The notes under the pieces: generated by a model
Seen by the model: the letters and a program-made list of their open reading frames with translations, nothing else
What the model was told of the DNA's origin: nothing
Database searches by the model: none
Program-made: the position numbers and the translations under genes
Assembly (NCBI GenBank): GCA_037447605.1
Contig: CM074804.1
Coordinates: 2,754,616-2,786,068 of the forward strand
Direction of reading: 5' to 3'
DNA length: 31,453 nucleotides
Origin: Zygnema circumcarinatum
Lineage: Eukaryota; Streptophyta; Zygnematophyceae; Zygnematales; Zygnemataceae
In this document: positions 1 through 10,852 of the stretch, in pieces
Numbering within the stretch: the first letter of the stretch is position 1
How the letters are laid out: the number at the start of each line of letters is the position of its first letter

Positions 1-25
1 GGGGGGGGGGGGGGGGGGGGGGGGG
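1..25. other. Terminal poly-G run
   Basis: Twenty-five consecutive G bases open the window. An identical 25-G run closes it. This is best read as a contig-end artefact (for example dark-cycle G calls) rather than genomic sequence. Confidence 0.7.
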
Positions 26-432
26 ACTGCCCTTGTTGATGTGGTTGTTGCGCATCCATATTATTTTTGCTGTGCATCCATGTAGTTGTTTTTGTTGTGC
101 ATATATGCGCCTCATGGCAGGGCCATTGTGAGACCAATGCCAAGCCCACCATCCACGTGGCTTCACTCATACATTGTGAAGGATGGATGGATTCGCGAGG
201 ATGAAAAAGTTGGCATTGGTCTCGCGATGGCGATGCCATCACATGTGAACGGAAAACAGCAACATGAAGAACCACAAGGAACCGGTCACAACGGACCTAG
301 GGCCGAAAGCTAAGCAAAGAGCCATAAGCTGCCCACCCCACCCCACGCCGGCTCTAGGTCTGCACAGGTCGTATCACAGGGTGGATCGGCATGGATGGCG
401 ACGATCGGGTGTCCAATGGATCGCAACAATTC
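26..432. other. Upstream sequence without recognisable gene
   Basis: No coding exon or RNA gene is recognised here. Short open frames exist on both strands, but none resembles a known protein and none joins plausibly to the kinase gene that starts at 1019. The sequence is of mixed composition. Confidence 0.5.
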
Positions 433-620
433 CAATGGTTGGCAACGATTGACAACTACTGTGTTGGCATCCTATGGTTGCGACCATAGGCAATGGTTGT
501 TTTGGTCTGACGGCAATGGTTGGAAACATTGACAATGGTTGTTTCTGTCCGCCCGCAATGGTTGGCTGGGTCGCGAAACAATGGTTTTCAACCATTCGAA
601 TGGTTGATCCAATGGTTGGT
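433..620. repeat. Cluster of CAATGGTTG-type short repeats
   Basis: About nine copies of ATGGTT(G), most inside CAATGGTTG, occur in under 200 bases (near 434, 473, 491, 514, 534, 557, 581, 598 and 612). At least one is inverted (CAACCATT near 589). The spacing is irregular. It could be a decayed tandem repeat or a cluster of binding sites containing CCAAT-like cores. Confidence 0.6.
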
Positions 621-648
621 CCCTCTCGCCCCTCGGCGCACGGTCCGT

Positions 649-800
649 CCGTACACTTGCGCGCCGACGCCGACCGTACGGCACGGCGCAATGCGGTACG
701 GAACGTTACCGACAAAAGCGCGTACGGCAGTCCAAAAAGCGCCAACGACCGCCGTTGGCACGATAGAGGATGCCACGTGGCGGTACGGACGGCATACGGA
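649..800 (+). promoter_or_regulatory. GTAC / G-box cluster upstream of histidine kinase
   Basis: Five GTAC cores in CG-rich contexts lie at 651, 676, 696, 722 and 783, and a palindromic CCACGTGG is at 773-780, directly beside the last one. SBP-domain (SPL/CRR1) proteins bind GTAC cores and bZIP/bHLH proteins bind G-boxes; that these sites are used is inference. The cluster lies 220-370 bases before the kinase start codon, and a purine-rich GAGGGAGG leader (about 836-945) follows. No TATA box is seen. Confidence 0.45.
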
Positions 801-1018
801 CAGCGCAGCACCGAGCGTCTCTAGGGTTCGGTTGCGAGGGAGGGAGGGAGGGAACGGGCAGGAGGGGGCGGAGAGGGAGAGAGGAAGGGAGAGAGGGCGG
901 GCGAAGAGGGAAGGAGGGAGAGGTAGGAGAGGAGAAGGCTGCTATGCCTGATGGAGAAGCATCACGCGGAACGGGAAGCGCCGTTCCATGTTCGTGATCT
1001 GCGCCTCTCTCGAAGCCT

Positions 1019-1609
1019 ATGGACGACTCTGAGAAGGCTTCTGGCATCCCTTTCAATGACAAGGACCTCCTGCGCGTGCTGAAGCTCAAGACCTGCTCCC
1101 GGGGAGTCTCAGGGGAGTGCTCGGACACGGCCGCTCCTGACATCATAACCTTAAAGTACTGCTCCGAAGCCATGGCGACGGCTGTCTCTGCCATAGCAGC
1201 CGCGGGAGAGGGAGGGAACCACGCTGCAGCAGCAGTAGCAGGATCGGCTTCCATGCTGGAGATTCAAGAAACCGTCGCAGGCGATGGAACTGGTAACGGC
1301 AGCGGAAGCTGCTGCACGTGCAAACACTACTGCGGCCCTCTGCGCGGGCTGGCTGTCGCGCAGGGCGGCGGCAACCCCAATGCATCGGACAATGCGGGGG
1401 CGGCGCCCTCCTGCAGCAACGACAACGAGAGCGAGGGCGTGAAGTGCGTCTCCTACGGCAGCTTGGACTATTGGCAGCGCCAAACCGCGGATTTGACGGC
1501 TCGGCTTTCAGAAAGTGTGGCTATGAATGAGGAACTGCGGAGGCAGATGCAGCAGATGGCCGAGGCGGCAGCGAGGGAGGGGGGTGGTAATTCTTGGGGA
1601 GAGGGAGGG

Positions 1610-1661
<52 letters not shown>

Positions 1662-4600
1662 GTATGAATGTGAATGCGAATACTACAGGTTCAAGAAGTA
1701 AGCATTTGTGTTATTGGAGGAGGCTGGTGGAGGAGATAAGCAAGCAGCTGATCGATGCGAAGGCGCGGGAGAGCAAGTTGATGGGAGAGCTGGAGGTAGA
1801 GAGGGGTTGTTTGGGGCAGACTGCGGGAGGGGGGAGCATGTCGGGAGACGAGCTGCGGGAGATAGTGGGAGAGGGCATGACGGCGGAGGAACTTTTGAAG
1901 AAAATTCAGCGAACGGAGCTTCTGTTGACCCTTACTCTACGGCACGCTCCTATCGTGATTACGCATTCGGATCTCGACTTGCGTTACACGTGGGTGTACT
2001 TTTTATTGCGTTTTTTTTTGTTTTTTTCCATTTCGCCTGTATTTGATGATTCTGAGTTTCACACCTTTCTTCGCTCTGATAGGAGCGAAGAAAGGTAGGA
2101 GCTTTCTACAATTGAGACTTGTTGAACCTTCATGGGCGAAAAGAAAGTTTCATCCAAATGATGGATTGCGGGTTTCTGTGGAATTGGTTTGGTGTACACA
2201 GGTTTATTTACAACGCTCCTCCAACATGGAAGCCTCAGGTAGACGATTAATCTTATCTCATATCACACCTATGCATACATGCTCTTGTACACTTACATAC
2301 GTACATTACTACGTGCAATTGTATTTACATACATATAATACCAACAGACATGCGCATCTACATGATTTTCCATGGCTTTATACGAACTTGACAGTTGTTC
2401 ACATGTGCTTACATCCTGTGATTTGATGGTTTCAGGACGTAATTGGAAAGTCTGATGATGAATTGATGGGGCTTGTGCCCGGCGGATCTGACATCAAGAC
2501 AATGAAGCAGGCAGTGCTCGAAACCGGACAGACAAAAAGGCAGGAGATAAAATTTGACCTGCCCGAATGGGGCCCAGTTTGGTATATAGTTTCATGTGAG
2601 CCTCTAAGGAATAAGGCGGGGAAGACTGTAGGTGTTATCAATGTCTTGGTGGATATCACTGAAGAGGTGGGCCTAACCTCTCCACCCCTCTCTCTCTCCA
2701 TCCCCATCTCCCTCACTCTCTCTCTCTCTTTCCCTCTCCCTCCTCTCTCCCCCCCTTCCCCCCTCTCTTCCCCACTCCCCTTCCATTCTGCTTTATGGCC
2801 AGCATACACCCGTCCCTTTCCTACACAGCAGAAATTCTCTGAGATGGTTGGTTGCAGATTTCAAGGGCTTTTTACTCTTTGGAGTTTTGTCAGATAGTTG
2901 AAGGCTATCTTTCTTATGGGGCAGGCGATATCAAGGGAACGGTTGGCGAAGTTGAGGGAAGAAATGGCTGTCAGGGATGTAACAGAGAGAGAACTTCGGC
3001 GTACTATCAAGCTTGCAGGTTGGCGCTTCCCTTGCCTGACTTTTGAAAGTCTAACTTTTGGGCCCTAACTCCTCAAAATCTTTCAAGGATACACTTTCAA
3101 ATAGTTGACCAAGAGCGTGTATTACGGGACATCGTGGTTTTATATGGAAGATACATTGAGTCTGAAGGAAAAAGCAGCATAGAAAGATTGAGGGTCCTTT
3201 CTAGGGTAACACTAGCATATTTTCACAGCTATGTTGCAGCAGTAGTTGTCACAGCAGTTGTTGGAAGCAACAGGAAAGGGATTTTTTCTTAATTTGCTTT
3301 TCCTCCCTATGTCTTTTGGGCACTGCAGATGAAGCCATCGCAGCAAAGAACAACTTCTTGGCTGTCATGTCTCACGAAATCCGTACTCCGTTGAATGGAG
3401 TGCTCGGTAAGCCGCTGCCTCCATTGAACTCTTCAACAGTTTCACCTTCCAGAATTCAAATCCTAAAAACCCTAAAAACTGCCGTATTGAAATTGGAAGG
3501 GGAGAATAATCTGTCCAACGTATTTTTGGTGCAGGAATGGCTCAAGTTTTAGCGACAACGGGACTCGATGCTGAACAGAAGGAGCTTGTCGATGCAATGA
3601 TTTTCAGTGGAGATGTGCTTTTGGCCATAATCAGTGATACTTTGGACCTTTCTAAGCTGGAATCCACTCAGCTAGACCTCGAAGAGAGAGAGCTCCGACC
3701 GAGAGAAGTAGTGAAACATGTTGTGAGCACAGCAATCGCTGCGACAAGAGGTCGTAATGTACTGATTCAGGGCCACGTGGCAGATAATGTACCGCTTACG
3801 GTGAGCTTATTCAGATGGTGCAAATGGGATCCAAACGTTCTGTCAGAGGTCAAATTACAGAGTGTTTGACTCGCTCCGAGGAAGTTTGATTTTGAAATAG
3901 GGACATGGTTGCCGTCTCCACTTGGTTGAATTTAGTAATTCCAATTTAGTAATGAAATCTTCTATGGGCTGTTCGGCTGCTCTTCCTTCAGGTCATTGGC
4001 GATCCCTTGCGTGTGAAGCAAGTCATTACTAATCTGGTACACTTTCCCCTTTTTTTCGTTTTAAAAATCTCTGAGATGCCCTGATGGTGAAGAACTAGAG
4101 TATTCAAATAACTAAGAAATACAAGTTGACCACAAAAACCAGAATTCTTATGCGGCAGCTCTGCCGCCCAATATTTTTGTTCAAATTTGCAGGTTTTCAA
4201 TGCCGTTAAATTTACCAAAAAGGGCCATATTCTTGTTCGAGTAAAGGCTTTGGACTCTTCTGGCGAAGCTCAGAGAAGCAATGAGGAGGTCTCTATGCCG
4301 GCCCCCAAAGCTGTCGAAGTCTATGAGAAAATAGAAGCAATGACTAAGAATGAAAGCATGAGGAAAGGAATGGTTGGGAAGGGACAAGAAGGAGAGAGGA
4401 AAGGAGCGGAGGGGTGGGAGACATTCTCCGGCCGCTCTCTCGCTACTGTGAAGTCGGAGGTATTAGGACTGCTGGAGGAGGGGGTACGATTGAAGGGAGG
4501 TTTGAATCAACAGACAGAAGAAATTGGAGGAATTCAGAGATTGGGTTCTATGGCTGGAGTGGGTAAGGAAGGAGGGGAGCGAGGAGGCAAATTGAGTGAG

Positions 4601-7600
4601 AAGGGAGGGGAGAGAGAGGGATTAGGAGGGGCTGAGAAGGGCGGAAGTGGAAGGAAGGGAAATTCGAGCGGAGCATCAAGTTTGGAAGTAGAGGGTGGGC
4701 AGCAAGGAGGAGAGAGATTACAAGGGGGAGATAATGCGAGAGTGGGAGCGGAGGGGAAGTACTCCGTAGCAGGAGCTGATGATTTGCAAATGGCAGAAGC
4801 TGAAAGTGCAGGTGAAGGAGAGGGAAAGGCTGAGGGAGAGGGAGGTGATGGAGAGTCAGAACGACCAGGAGAGGAAGGAGAAGGAAAGGGACAGGAGAAT
4901 GAGGGGGGAATGGAGAGGGTCCCTAAGGTCTTGAGGAGGGCGGGAGGGGTTGAACGACAAGGCAGTGGGACAGGGAAGAGGCTGAAAAGAACATTTTCCA
5001 GTGATGAGAGAGGTGTGAAGAAGGCAGGACGGAAGAGAGTGAAGTTCGATGGAGGAAAAACTGCAGGAGGGAGTGATAGTGGGAAATTTTTTCCTGCTTA
5101 TGGCGGGAGTCAAGAGACCCCCATCCTGTCGGCTGCTGGTGATGGGAGAGAACTGAAGGAGAAGAAGTATTGGGAAGATGATGATGTTCGATGGGCATGG
5201 AATAATCAGAGAGAGCAGCAGCGGCAGCAGGTGAGAGTGGATCCTTCTCTCTTTCTCTTCTTTTTTCTCCCCCTCTCCCCTTTCTTCCTCTCAGCTCAGC
5301 TCTCTCTCCTCCTCTTCTGTCTTCCTTTCGTCGGCACTCTCACCGCTCCCCTCCCATCACCTCTTTATTTGCCCCTCCATCCTCCTCTCCTCACTCTACT
5401 CTCCTACTGATGTGAGAGGAGGTTCTGTTGCAGGAGAATGATGAGGAGGACGAAGAGGAGGAAGCGAGTCTGAGAGTGAATGCAGGGGCTGATGGCGAGC
5501 ACACGACTTCAACGGAAGAAGGGGAGCATCTATGGCTTCAGTTTGAAATTGAAGACACGGGAATTGGTTAGGAAATTTGACTCAGCTCACTACTTGAACT
5601 TAAATTTTTTGAACTTTAAATTTTGTTTTGTCATACATGCTCTTGAACATGAGGCCCCGTGTTCTGATTTGCACGAATCTCCAATTTCTGCGTTGTGCAC
5701 AGGAATTCCGAAGTCAGCGTTTCCGACTCTTTTTGAGAAGTTCACGCAAGTACACACATCAACGACGAGAAATTATGGAGGAACAGGTCTCCCTCTCTCT
5801 CCCCCCCTCCTCTCTCTCCGCCCCTCCTCCTCTCTCTCCCCCCCCTTTCTATCCCTCTCTAACCTCTCTGTTTGTTATTCTCTCTTTCGCGCTATTCTAC
5901 TCCCTTTCCCTCTTTGTTTGTTGTTCTGGCCTCGTCTCTCTTTCTGTAACTCTCTGCTGGGTGGCCTCTCTTGCGTTTCTCTCTCTTCACGCTCTCAATT
6001 CCTCTCATTGATGAAAATCAATTTGGTTTCTGTCGTATACAGGGCTGGGCTTGGCCATTTGCAAGCAGCTGGTGAGTTTCAAAAAGGGTTTTTCAACCGA
6101 GGGAGAGGGGGGGGTGGTAGTTGGGGTCAAAAAACTTCAAACGTAAAAGAGTATTTTCCAGAATTAACAAACTATAAGGGTACTTCAAATAGAACCGTTT
6201 CCGATAGCTGTATTTTATGACACCTATTTCTTTCTATTGTTTCAACAGGTGGAGCTCATGAAGGGCCAAATTTCAGTGAGGAGTAGAGTTGGTGTGGGAA
6301 CCACTTTCACCTTCACAGTCCGTTGCAGAGTTCTGTTTTCAAACAAGGAGCCTGACGATGGGGGGGATCCCAAATTGGCTAAGTCAAACTCAAACAGTCT
6401 TGCGAGGTTCCGAAAGCTTCAAGCAGGAATGTCCTTCATGTCTCCGCATGCAGGAGCCCCTTTGGGGATTCCGGTGTGGGAGGACGAAAAGGATAGGAGA
6501 GAGGGGAAGGAAGAGGGAGGGAGTGCGAATGAAGAGGATCCTGAAAGACGGGAAGAATTGGGCCGATTAAAGGGAGCAACCCTGGGTGAGAGTTTGGAGA
6601 TGGAAATGAAAAAGGAGAAAGGAGATGGAGTGAGAGGAGGAAGGACTGTTGCTAGTTGCGACATGGAAGAGGAGGTAGAGAAGGGTGGGAGGCAGGAAAG
6701 GGCGAAGGTGGGAGAGAGCGCGGGAAAGGGTGGAAGACGTGTGGAAAGAGAGTCCAGTGGAGAGGGCGGAAAAATCGTCGTACAGGGGGTAAGGGAGGGC
6801 CAAAGCGGAGGCCCTGGAAAATCGGAAAGTTCGCTGAAACCTCAAACGAAGGAGGGGATAGGAGGGATGGGTGAGAGGCGAACTCATGAGAGGGAGCGGA
6901 AATGGAAGCCGAGGTTGCTTTTGGCTGAGGACAATAAGGTGAGGTGGGGGTCGTTGGAAACCTTACTCGTATCCCTCCTCTCCCTCTTCCTTGTCTCTTT
7001 CTCCTGGTGAATCTCTCTCTCGCTGTCCCTCTCATGTACTCAGATGTACGGGTCTGATGGGTTGATGGATGGGTTTCATGTAAATAAGTTTTTCAGGTGA
7101 ATGTGATGGTGGCTCTCTCCATGCTGAAACGGCTCGGCTTAGAGGCTGATGTTGCGTATCACGGAGTGGAAGCTATTCGAGCAATTCAATCGAAACATTA
7201 TGACTTGGTGAGCTTTAAGAGTGAAACCTAACCTTACATTTCTATATGGAGGTACATACTACGAAGCATCTTCTCAAAGTCTTGCATTTTTCTATTCAAG
7301 TTTTAACAATGAAGTGGTGTACCCAAACATAGATTTCGGCGGCTGGGTTTTTCTTTTTTTGAAGAAACCGAAAGTGTAAGTCTGAAACTTAAAGTGTGGA
7401 AGGACATGTCACCTCGTGCAGGTATTGATGGACATATGCATGCCCATCATGGATGGTCTTGAAGTCACAAAACGGGTCCGAAGCTTTGAGAAAACTGGTT
7501 TGTGGGATGAAAGCGATCCGCTATCCACCTCTCAACGGGAGCCTTCCACTGAGAAGGATCAAGATTCGAGCGCTTCCTCGGCCCTTGGAAACTCCTACAA

Positions 7601-7859
7601 ATGCACTCCTTCATATCCTCCTGCACCGGAATTTTCGGGCCATACAAAGCTTTCAGCCACCAATGCAAGCAAATCCCAAAAGGAGGGAGAGAGAGTTCAG
7701 CGTCGCCACCTACCCATTGTGGCGATGACGGCGAACGCTCTCGCGGACTGTGAGTCGCAGTGCTCGGCCAATGGGATGGACGGATTTATCACAAAGCCAA
7801 TCACATTCAAGAAGCTTTCTGACGCGCTACAAGTCTACCTCGATTTCGACCGACATTGA
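1019..7859 (+). CDS. HK5: Hybrid histidine kinase with PAS sensor, AHK5/CKI2-like
   Basis: Exons: 1019-1989, 2202-2238, 2436-2666, 2925-3018, 3329-3406, 3535-3800, 3992-4036, 4193-5230, 5434-5566, 5703-5786, 6043-6071, 6249-6938, 7097-7207, 7422-7859; 1414 aa, in frame throughout. Order: Ser/Gly/Asn-rich N-terminus, two coiled-coil stretches (about 148-190, 228-267), PAS domain (about 295-413, RYTFIYNAPP to VLVDITEE), short coil, H-box [11 protein letters not shown] with phospho-His460, N-box NLVFNAVKF (Asn577), G1 DTGIG (961-965), F-box, G2 GGTGLGLAI (990 on), and receiver with acidic AEDN (1228-1231), phospho-Asp1273 in [11 protein letters not shown] and Lys1394 in TKPI. No membrane segment is seen, so it is probably cytosolic, as described for AHK5. 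It would autophosphorylate and pass phosphate to HPt proteins in the multistep phosphorelay. The receiver motifs FEKTG-W and [10 protein letters not shown] match AHK5; PAS kinases of the moss PHK group are an alternative. Odd features: about 340 low-complexity residues (E/G/K-rich) between N and G1 boxes, about 160 before the receiver, and about 85 within it. Confidence 0.9.
1610..1660 (+). repeat. (AAT)n microsatellite encoding a poly-Asn tract
   Basis: A nearly pure AAT triplet repeat, interrupted once by ACT, lies in frame in exon 1 of the kinase and gives about 17 residues of almost pure Asn between the two coiled-coil stretches. Because the unit is a triplet, length change keeps the frame. 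Confidence 0.9.
5240..6005 (+). repeat. CT-rich tracts in kinase introns 8 and 10
   Basis: Imperfect TCTC/CCTC tracts fill much of intron 8 (5231-5433) and intron 10 (5787-6042), with a similar tract in intron 3 (about 2675-2780) and intron 12 (about 6970-7030). They start close after the donor and are on the coding strand, so they are pyrimidine-rich in the transcript. Exon 9 (5434-5566) and exon 10 (5703-5786) lie between them and are not part of the repeat. Confidence 0.65.
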
Positions 7860-8844
7860 TCAGGAAATCGAAGTGAAGACCCATGAAAGAGAGGGAGAGG
7901 GAAAGGGAGAGGGAGAGGGAGAGGGAGAGGGAGAGGGAGAGGGAGAGGGAGCGGGAAAGGGAAAGGGACCATTGGGCTGTACAAGAGGTGCCGTTGGTTC
8001 AAAATTGGAGCAACAAGTTGGCAGTTCAAAAAAGATGGATTCTTGTGGAGGAATCCTCCATTGCCATCGCCGTTGAATGTGGTCATGTAATCTGTCGGAG
8101 GACAAGGGTAGCACGATTCTGGCGGAGAAGACAAAGCGAATGCACGTTTGAGAGAATAGAGTTGTGGGAGTGTGGCAGCTAATGGAACGGAAAGGGAGTT
8201 TCCGTGTAGATACGTGCTCATCAGCTGTGGATTACTTCGCTTTCCTTTTCCGTAATATTTTGTAAGTTAGTCCCGATGCGACCTTATGCTTGGGAAAACT
8301 ACGTCTATGTGAGCACATGGAACCATGTCCGGTAAAACCGAGTCCAATATTGCCAATAAAGCATCCCATGACAGCCTATTTTGCCTATTTTTTGATGCTT
8401 CCAGACCAAAGTCCCAGAACCAACAAACTTTGCTCCAATACTGTTTTCAGAACAATATGACCATTAGGTCAGGCAGTGAAACGTTGTCTCCTTCACTCAC
8501 TGACTTTTGGAATTGTTGTTGTGTTGTTGTCGTTGTGGAAGTGTGCCAAAATCTCACACTTCACACCTGGCGCGATCAAAGAGACTGTCAACATTTCGCC
8601 AACCGGTACAGTAGTTGGTAGGGAAAGGGTAATTAGACTTGGGAATTAAACTGACCAGGCGACGACAGAGTGATGCCCAACGGAACACATGTCAATACCA
8701 CTATCAGTGACTCTTTTCAGTACAAAGGGCATGACCGCCCTTAATCCTCACCCTCCCGAATATTTAAACTCAATAGTCTGGAGCCTCTGCGTCCTTATGG
8801 GTCCATTGCAATGTTGACATTCTCAACGTAGCCCGTCAACTTAC
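7860..8844 (+). other. 3' flank of histidine kinase, probable 3' UTR
   Basis: No gene is recognised. Candidate poly(A) signals on the plus strand are TGTAA at 8261 (the usual green-algal form) and AATAAA at 8355. Neither can be confirmed from sequence alone. Short open frames on both strands have no recognisable motif. Confidence 0.4.
7889..7967 (+). repeat. (GAGAGG)n hexanucleotide repeat
   Basis: About twelve GAGAGG units, with AAAGGG variants at the edges, start about 30 bases after the kinase stop codon. It is purine-only on the coding strand and would lie in the 3' UTR. Confidence 0.85.
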
Positions 8845-8955
8845 CTGTGGAAAAATGTCAAGAGCTCCATCAGCGCAAACATCCTCCAGCACTCGAACTG
8901 CTAACCCGGGGCCAGGGAAAGGATGCTTCTTCAAAAAACCAGATTGTGCATTCAG
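8845..8955 (-). pseudogene. Isolated GMP synthase (GuaA-type) exon
   Basis: The minus strand encodes 37 residues in one open frame, including GFLKKHPFPGPGLAVRVL, the signature around the start of the GMP synthetase C-terminal (dimerisation) domain. GMP synthase aminates XMP to GMP with ATP and glutamine. The segment is flanked by a plausible acceptor (CGGTAG before CTG) and a good donor (CCACAG then GTAAG), phase 0 at both ends. I could not find the amidotransferase domain, the ATP-pyrophosphatase loop SGGVDS, the upstream HHNVGGLP region, or the downstream C-terminal end within about 1 kb on either side. It is therefore best called a gene fragment, perhaps captured or left after deletion. 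Real exons of a gene with very distant partners cannot be excluded, but the XTH gene and kinase bound the space. Confidence 0.72.
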
Positions 8956-10852
8956 CTACCGCTGGGTTTCCGCACCTGTGCACAAGTAAATCAGTCACAT
9001 ACGCAATCTGGTCTCCTACAAAGTCATAAGCATCACCTTTCCTGAGGCTCAAACAGCAAAAAGGAGTGAATGAGAAATGCCAACGAAGTTGTAACGGTTC
9101 CCATGTTTAACAATCTTTTTGAAACTTCAGACAAATCATCACCTATTCAAATTCCAAAGTAGCCGTTAGTTCCCATCCTGTTCCTCCCAGCGGTTTGATT
9201 TCATCTGTCAAAAGCAGGCTAAGAAAGCAGGCAATACTTTACGCCAGCCTCAAACCACTGATGAAAGAGCCGAATTTGTCTTGCTTCATTTACAACATAG
9301 AACACAGTTCTGCAGTGCACAGAACATGCTGCCAGCGTTTCGGGAACCCTTCACGTGGCATCTTCGTCTATAATGCATAGACATTATTATCCCTATTATC
9401 AGATCGAATCCCTCTCAATTTTTTTAATGTAGATTATGTTGATGCATGTGCCAGGCGGCTCGTGGAGGGTGTGCCCATCAGAGATCATATCCACAATGAA
9501 AGCGACCATTCGGCAGATGGTAGCATGTTGCAACATATGGGGGTTCAGAGATATTTTTGGGATTAGATTTGTTTTCTTGAAATTTTCGAAATAATGTACC
9601 GTATGTTTTAAAATGTTAAATACATGTTCCACCACTTATCTGTAACCCCTCGAGGCAGTTTTCTACAATCTGCCTTCTCCTAGAGGGAGTTTATTTCCGC
9701 CAGTTTAGTCAGTCTATTGGTCAGGTTATCAGTCAGTTATACAAAGAAATCACGCATTTGGCACCATCAGTTACGTCCATAACAACTCTGTCACCCCCTC
9801 TCCCACATCGACGCCACACTCTTTTATCCTCGTCCCTTTCTTTCTCATCCGCTGCTCACATTCCCTCAGTTCTCAATCTACTTCCTCCAGCTAGGCCTCT
9901 CCAGTTGTCCTCGGGAGCAGCTTCTTCCTTCTCCACATCCTTTCACTACCTCAGATTCTTCCAGCTTGCATCGTCACATCCTTCACGATGTCAATCTTTC
10001 TTTACCTCCCTCTTCGTTTCCGTCATATCTTCCTTCCCTCTCTTCCACTCTCCACCCGTTCCATCTCTACGCTCCAGCCTCTCCTCCCTCTACCCCTCGC
10101 CATGTTCTGCTTGTCCTTGGTTTACACGCTCCCCCCTTTACTTCCCCCCCACTCAACATCCTCCCCTTCCTCTCCCACCCTCTCCCTCCCCAGTTCTTTC
10201 CACACTCCCACATTTCTCATCCTCTACCTCTACATCCTTGCATCATCGTCGTCACTCCTCCCAGTCTCAGAAGTGGAGAAACCAATGGAAACTTGTCAAC
10301 TAAAAACACAAAAAATGAAAAATAAGGCCCCATTCAACCGCATCAGAACACATCGATCCGCATTCCATCTCAATTCACTTTGAAATTAAACACGTAGATT
10401 TTCTGTTCACCACTCGAAATCATCCCAAAATAGAGGTGCTCTTGGCCTCACTTCCATGAATGCGAGCCATTTCTCCAAAGGCGATGCAAACACAACAATA
10501 AAACAATAAGATAATTTCAGCAGTCTATTATTTCAACCTTATTTCGCTCCTCCACTATCCTCGATGCAGCCTCCTATCCTGCCTTAGTCTGGCGAACAAG
10601 CCACGCTGAAAAAAACAAAAAAATGAGTTTATGCAAGGGTTCCTGAAACGACCTTCAAGCCTTCATTACCCATACCCATCCCTTTAGGCTCAACCCCCAG
10701 AACGGGTTTGAGCCATATTGTAAATAACCTCAAAAATCCAAAACTTCCCTCTCCCTCCCACCTCCCTCTCCCAACCCTTCCGTCTCCCTCACCATGGTGT
10801 CGGTTCAGAGACCTCCGCTCCTCCTACCCCTCCCCCTCCCCCTCCACTCACT
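8956..10852. other. Intergenic region without supported gene
   Basis: About 1.9 kb between the GMP synthase fragment and the 3' end of the XTH gene. From 9770 to 10260 it is strongly CT-rich and gives long Ser/Pro/Leu open frames by composition alone. The last few hundred bases before 10853 probably include the XTH 3' UTR (minus strand). A plus-strand open stretch at about 9420-9560 looks moderately protein-like but matches nothing I recognise. Confidence 0.4.

Noticed and set aside
1990-2098. Continuation of kinase exon 1 to the stop at 2098 as a complete 359-aa protein
   Set aside because: The PAS motif RYT-IYN is restored only by using the donor at 1990 and acceptor at 2201; the tail is Phe-rich intronic sequence.
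8870-9052. Minus-strand 60-codon open frame across the GMP synthase segment
   Set aside because: It is a different frame from the one that encodes the GMP synthase motif, and shows no known motif itself.
9758-10383. Overlapping plus-strand open frames of 120-180 codons
   Set aside because: Ser/Leu/Pro composition from a CT-rich tract, open in all three frames.
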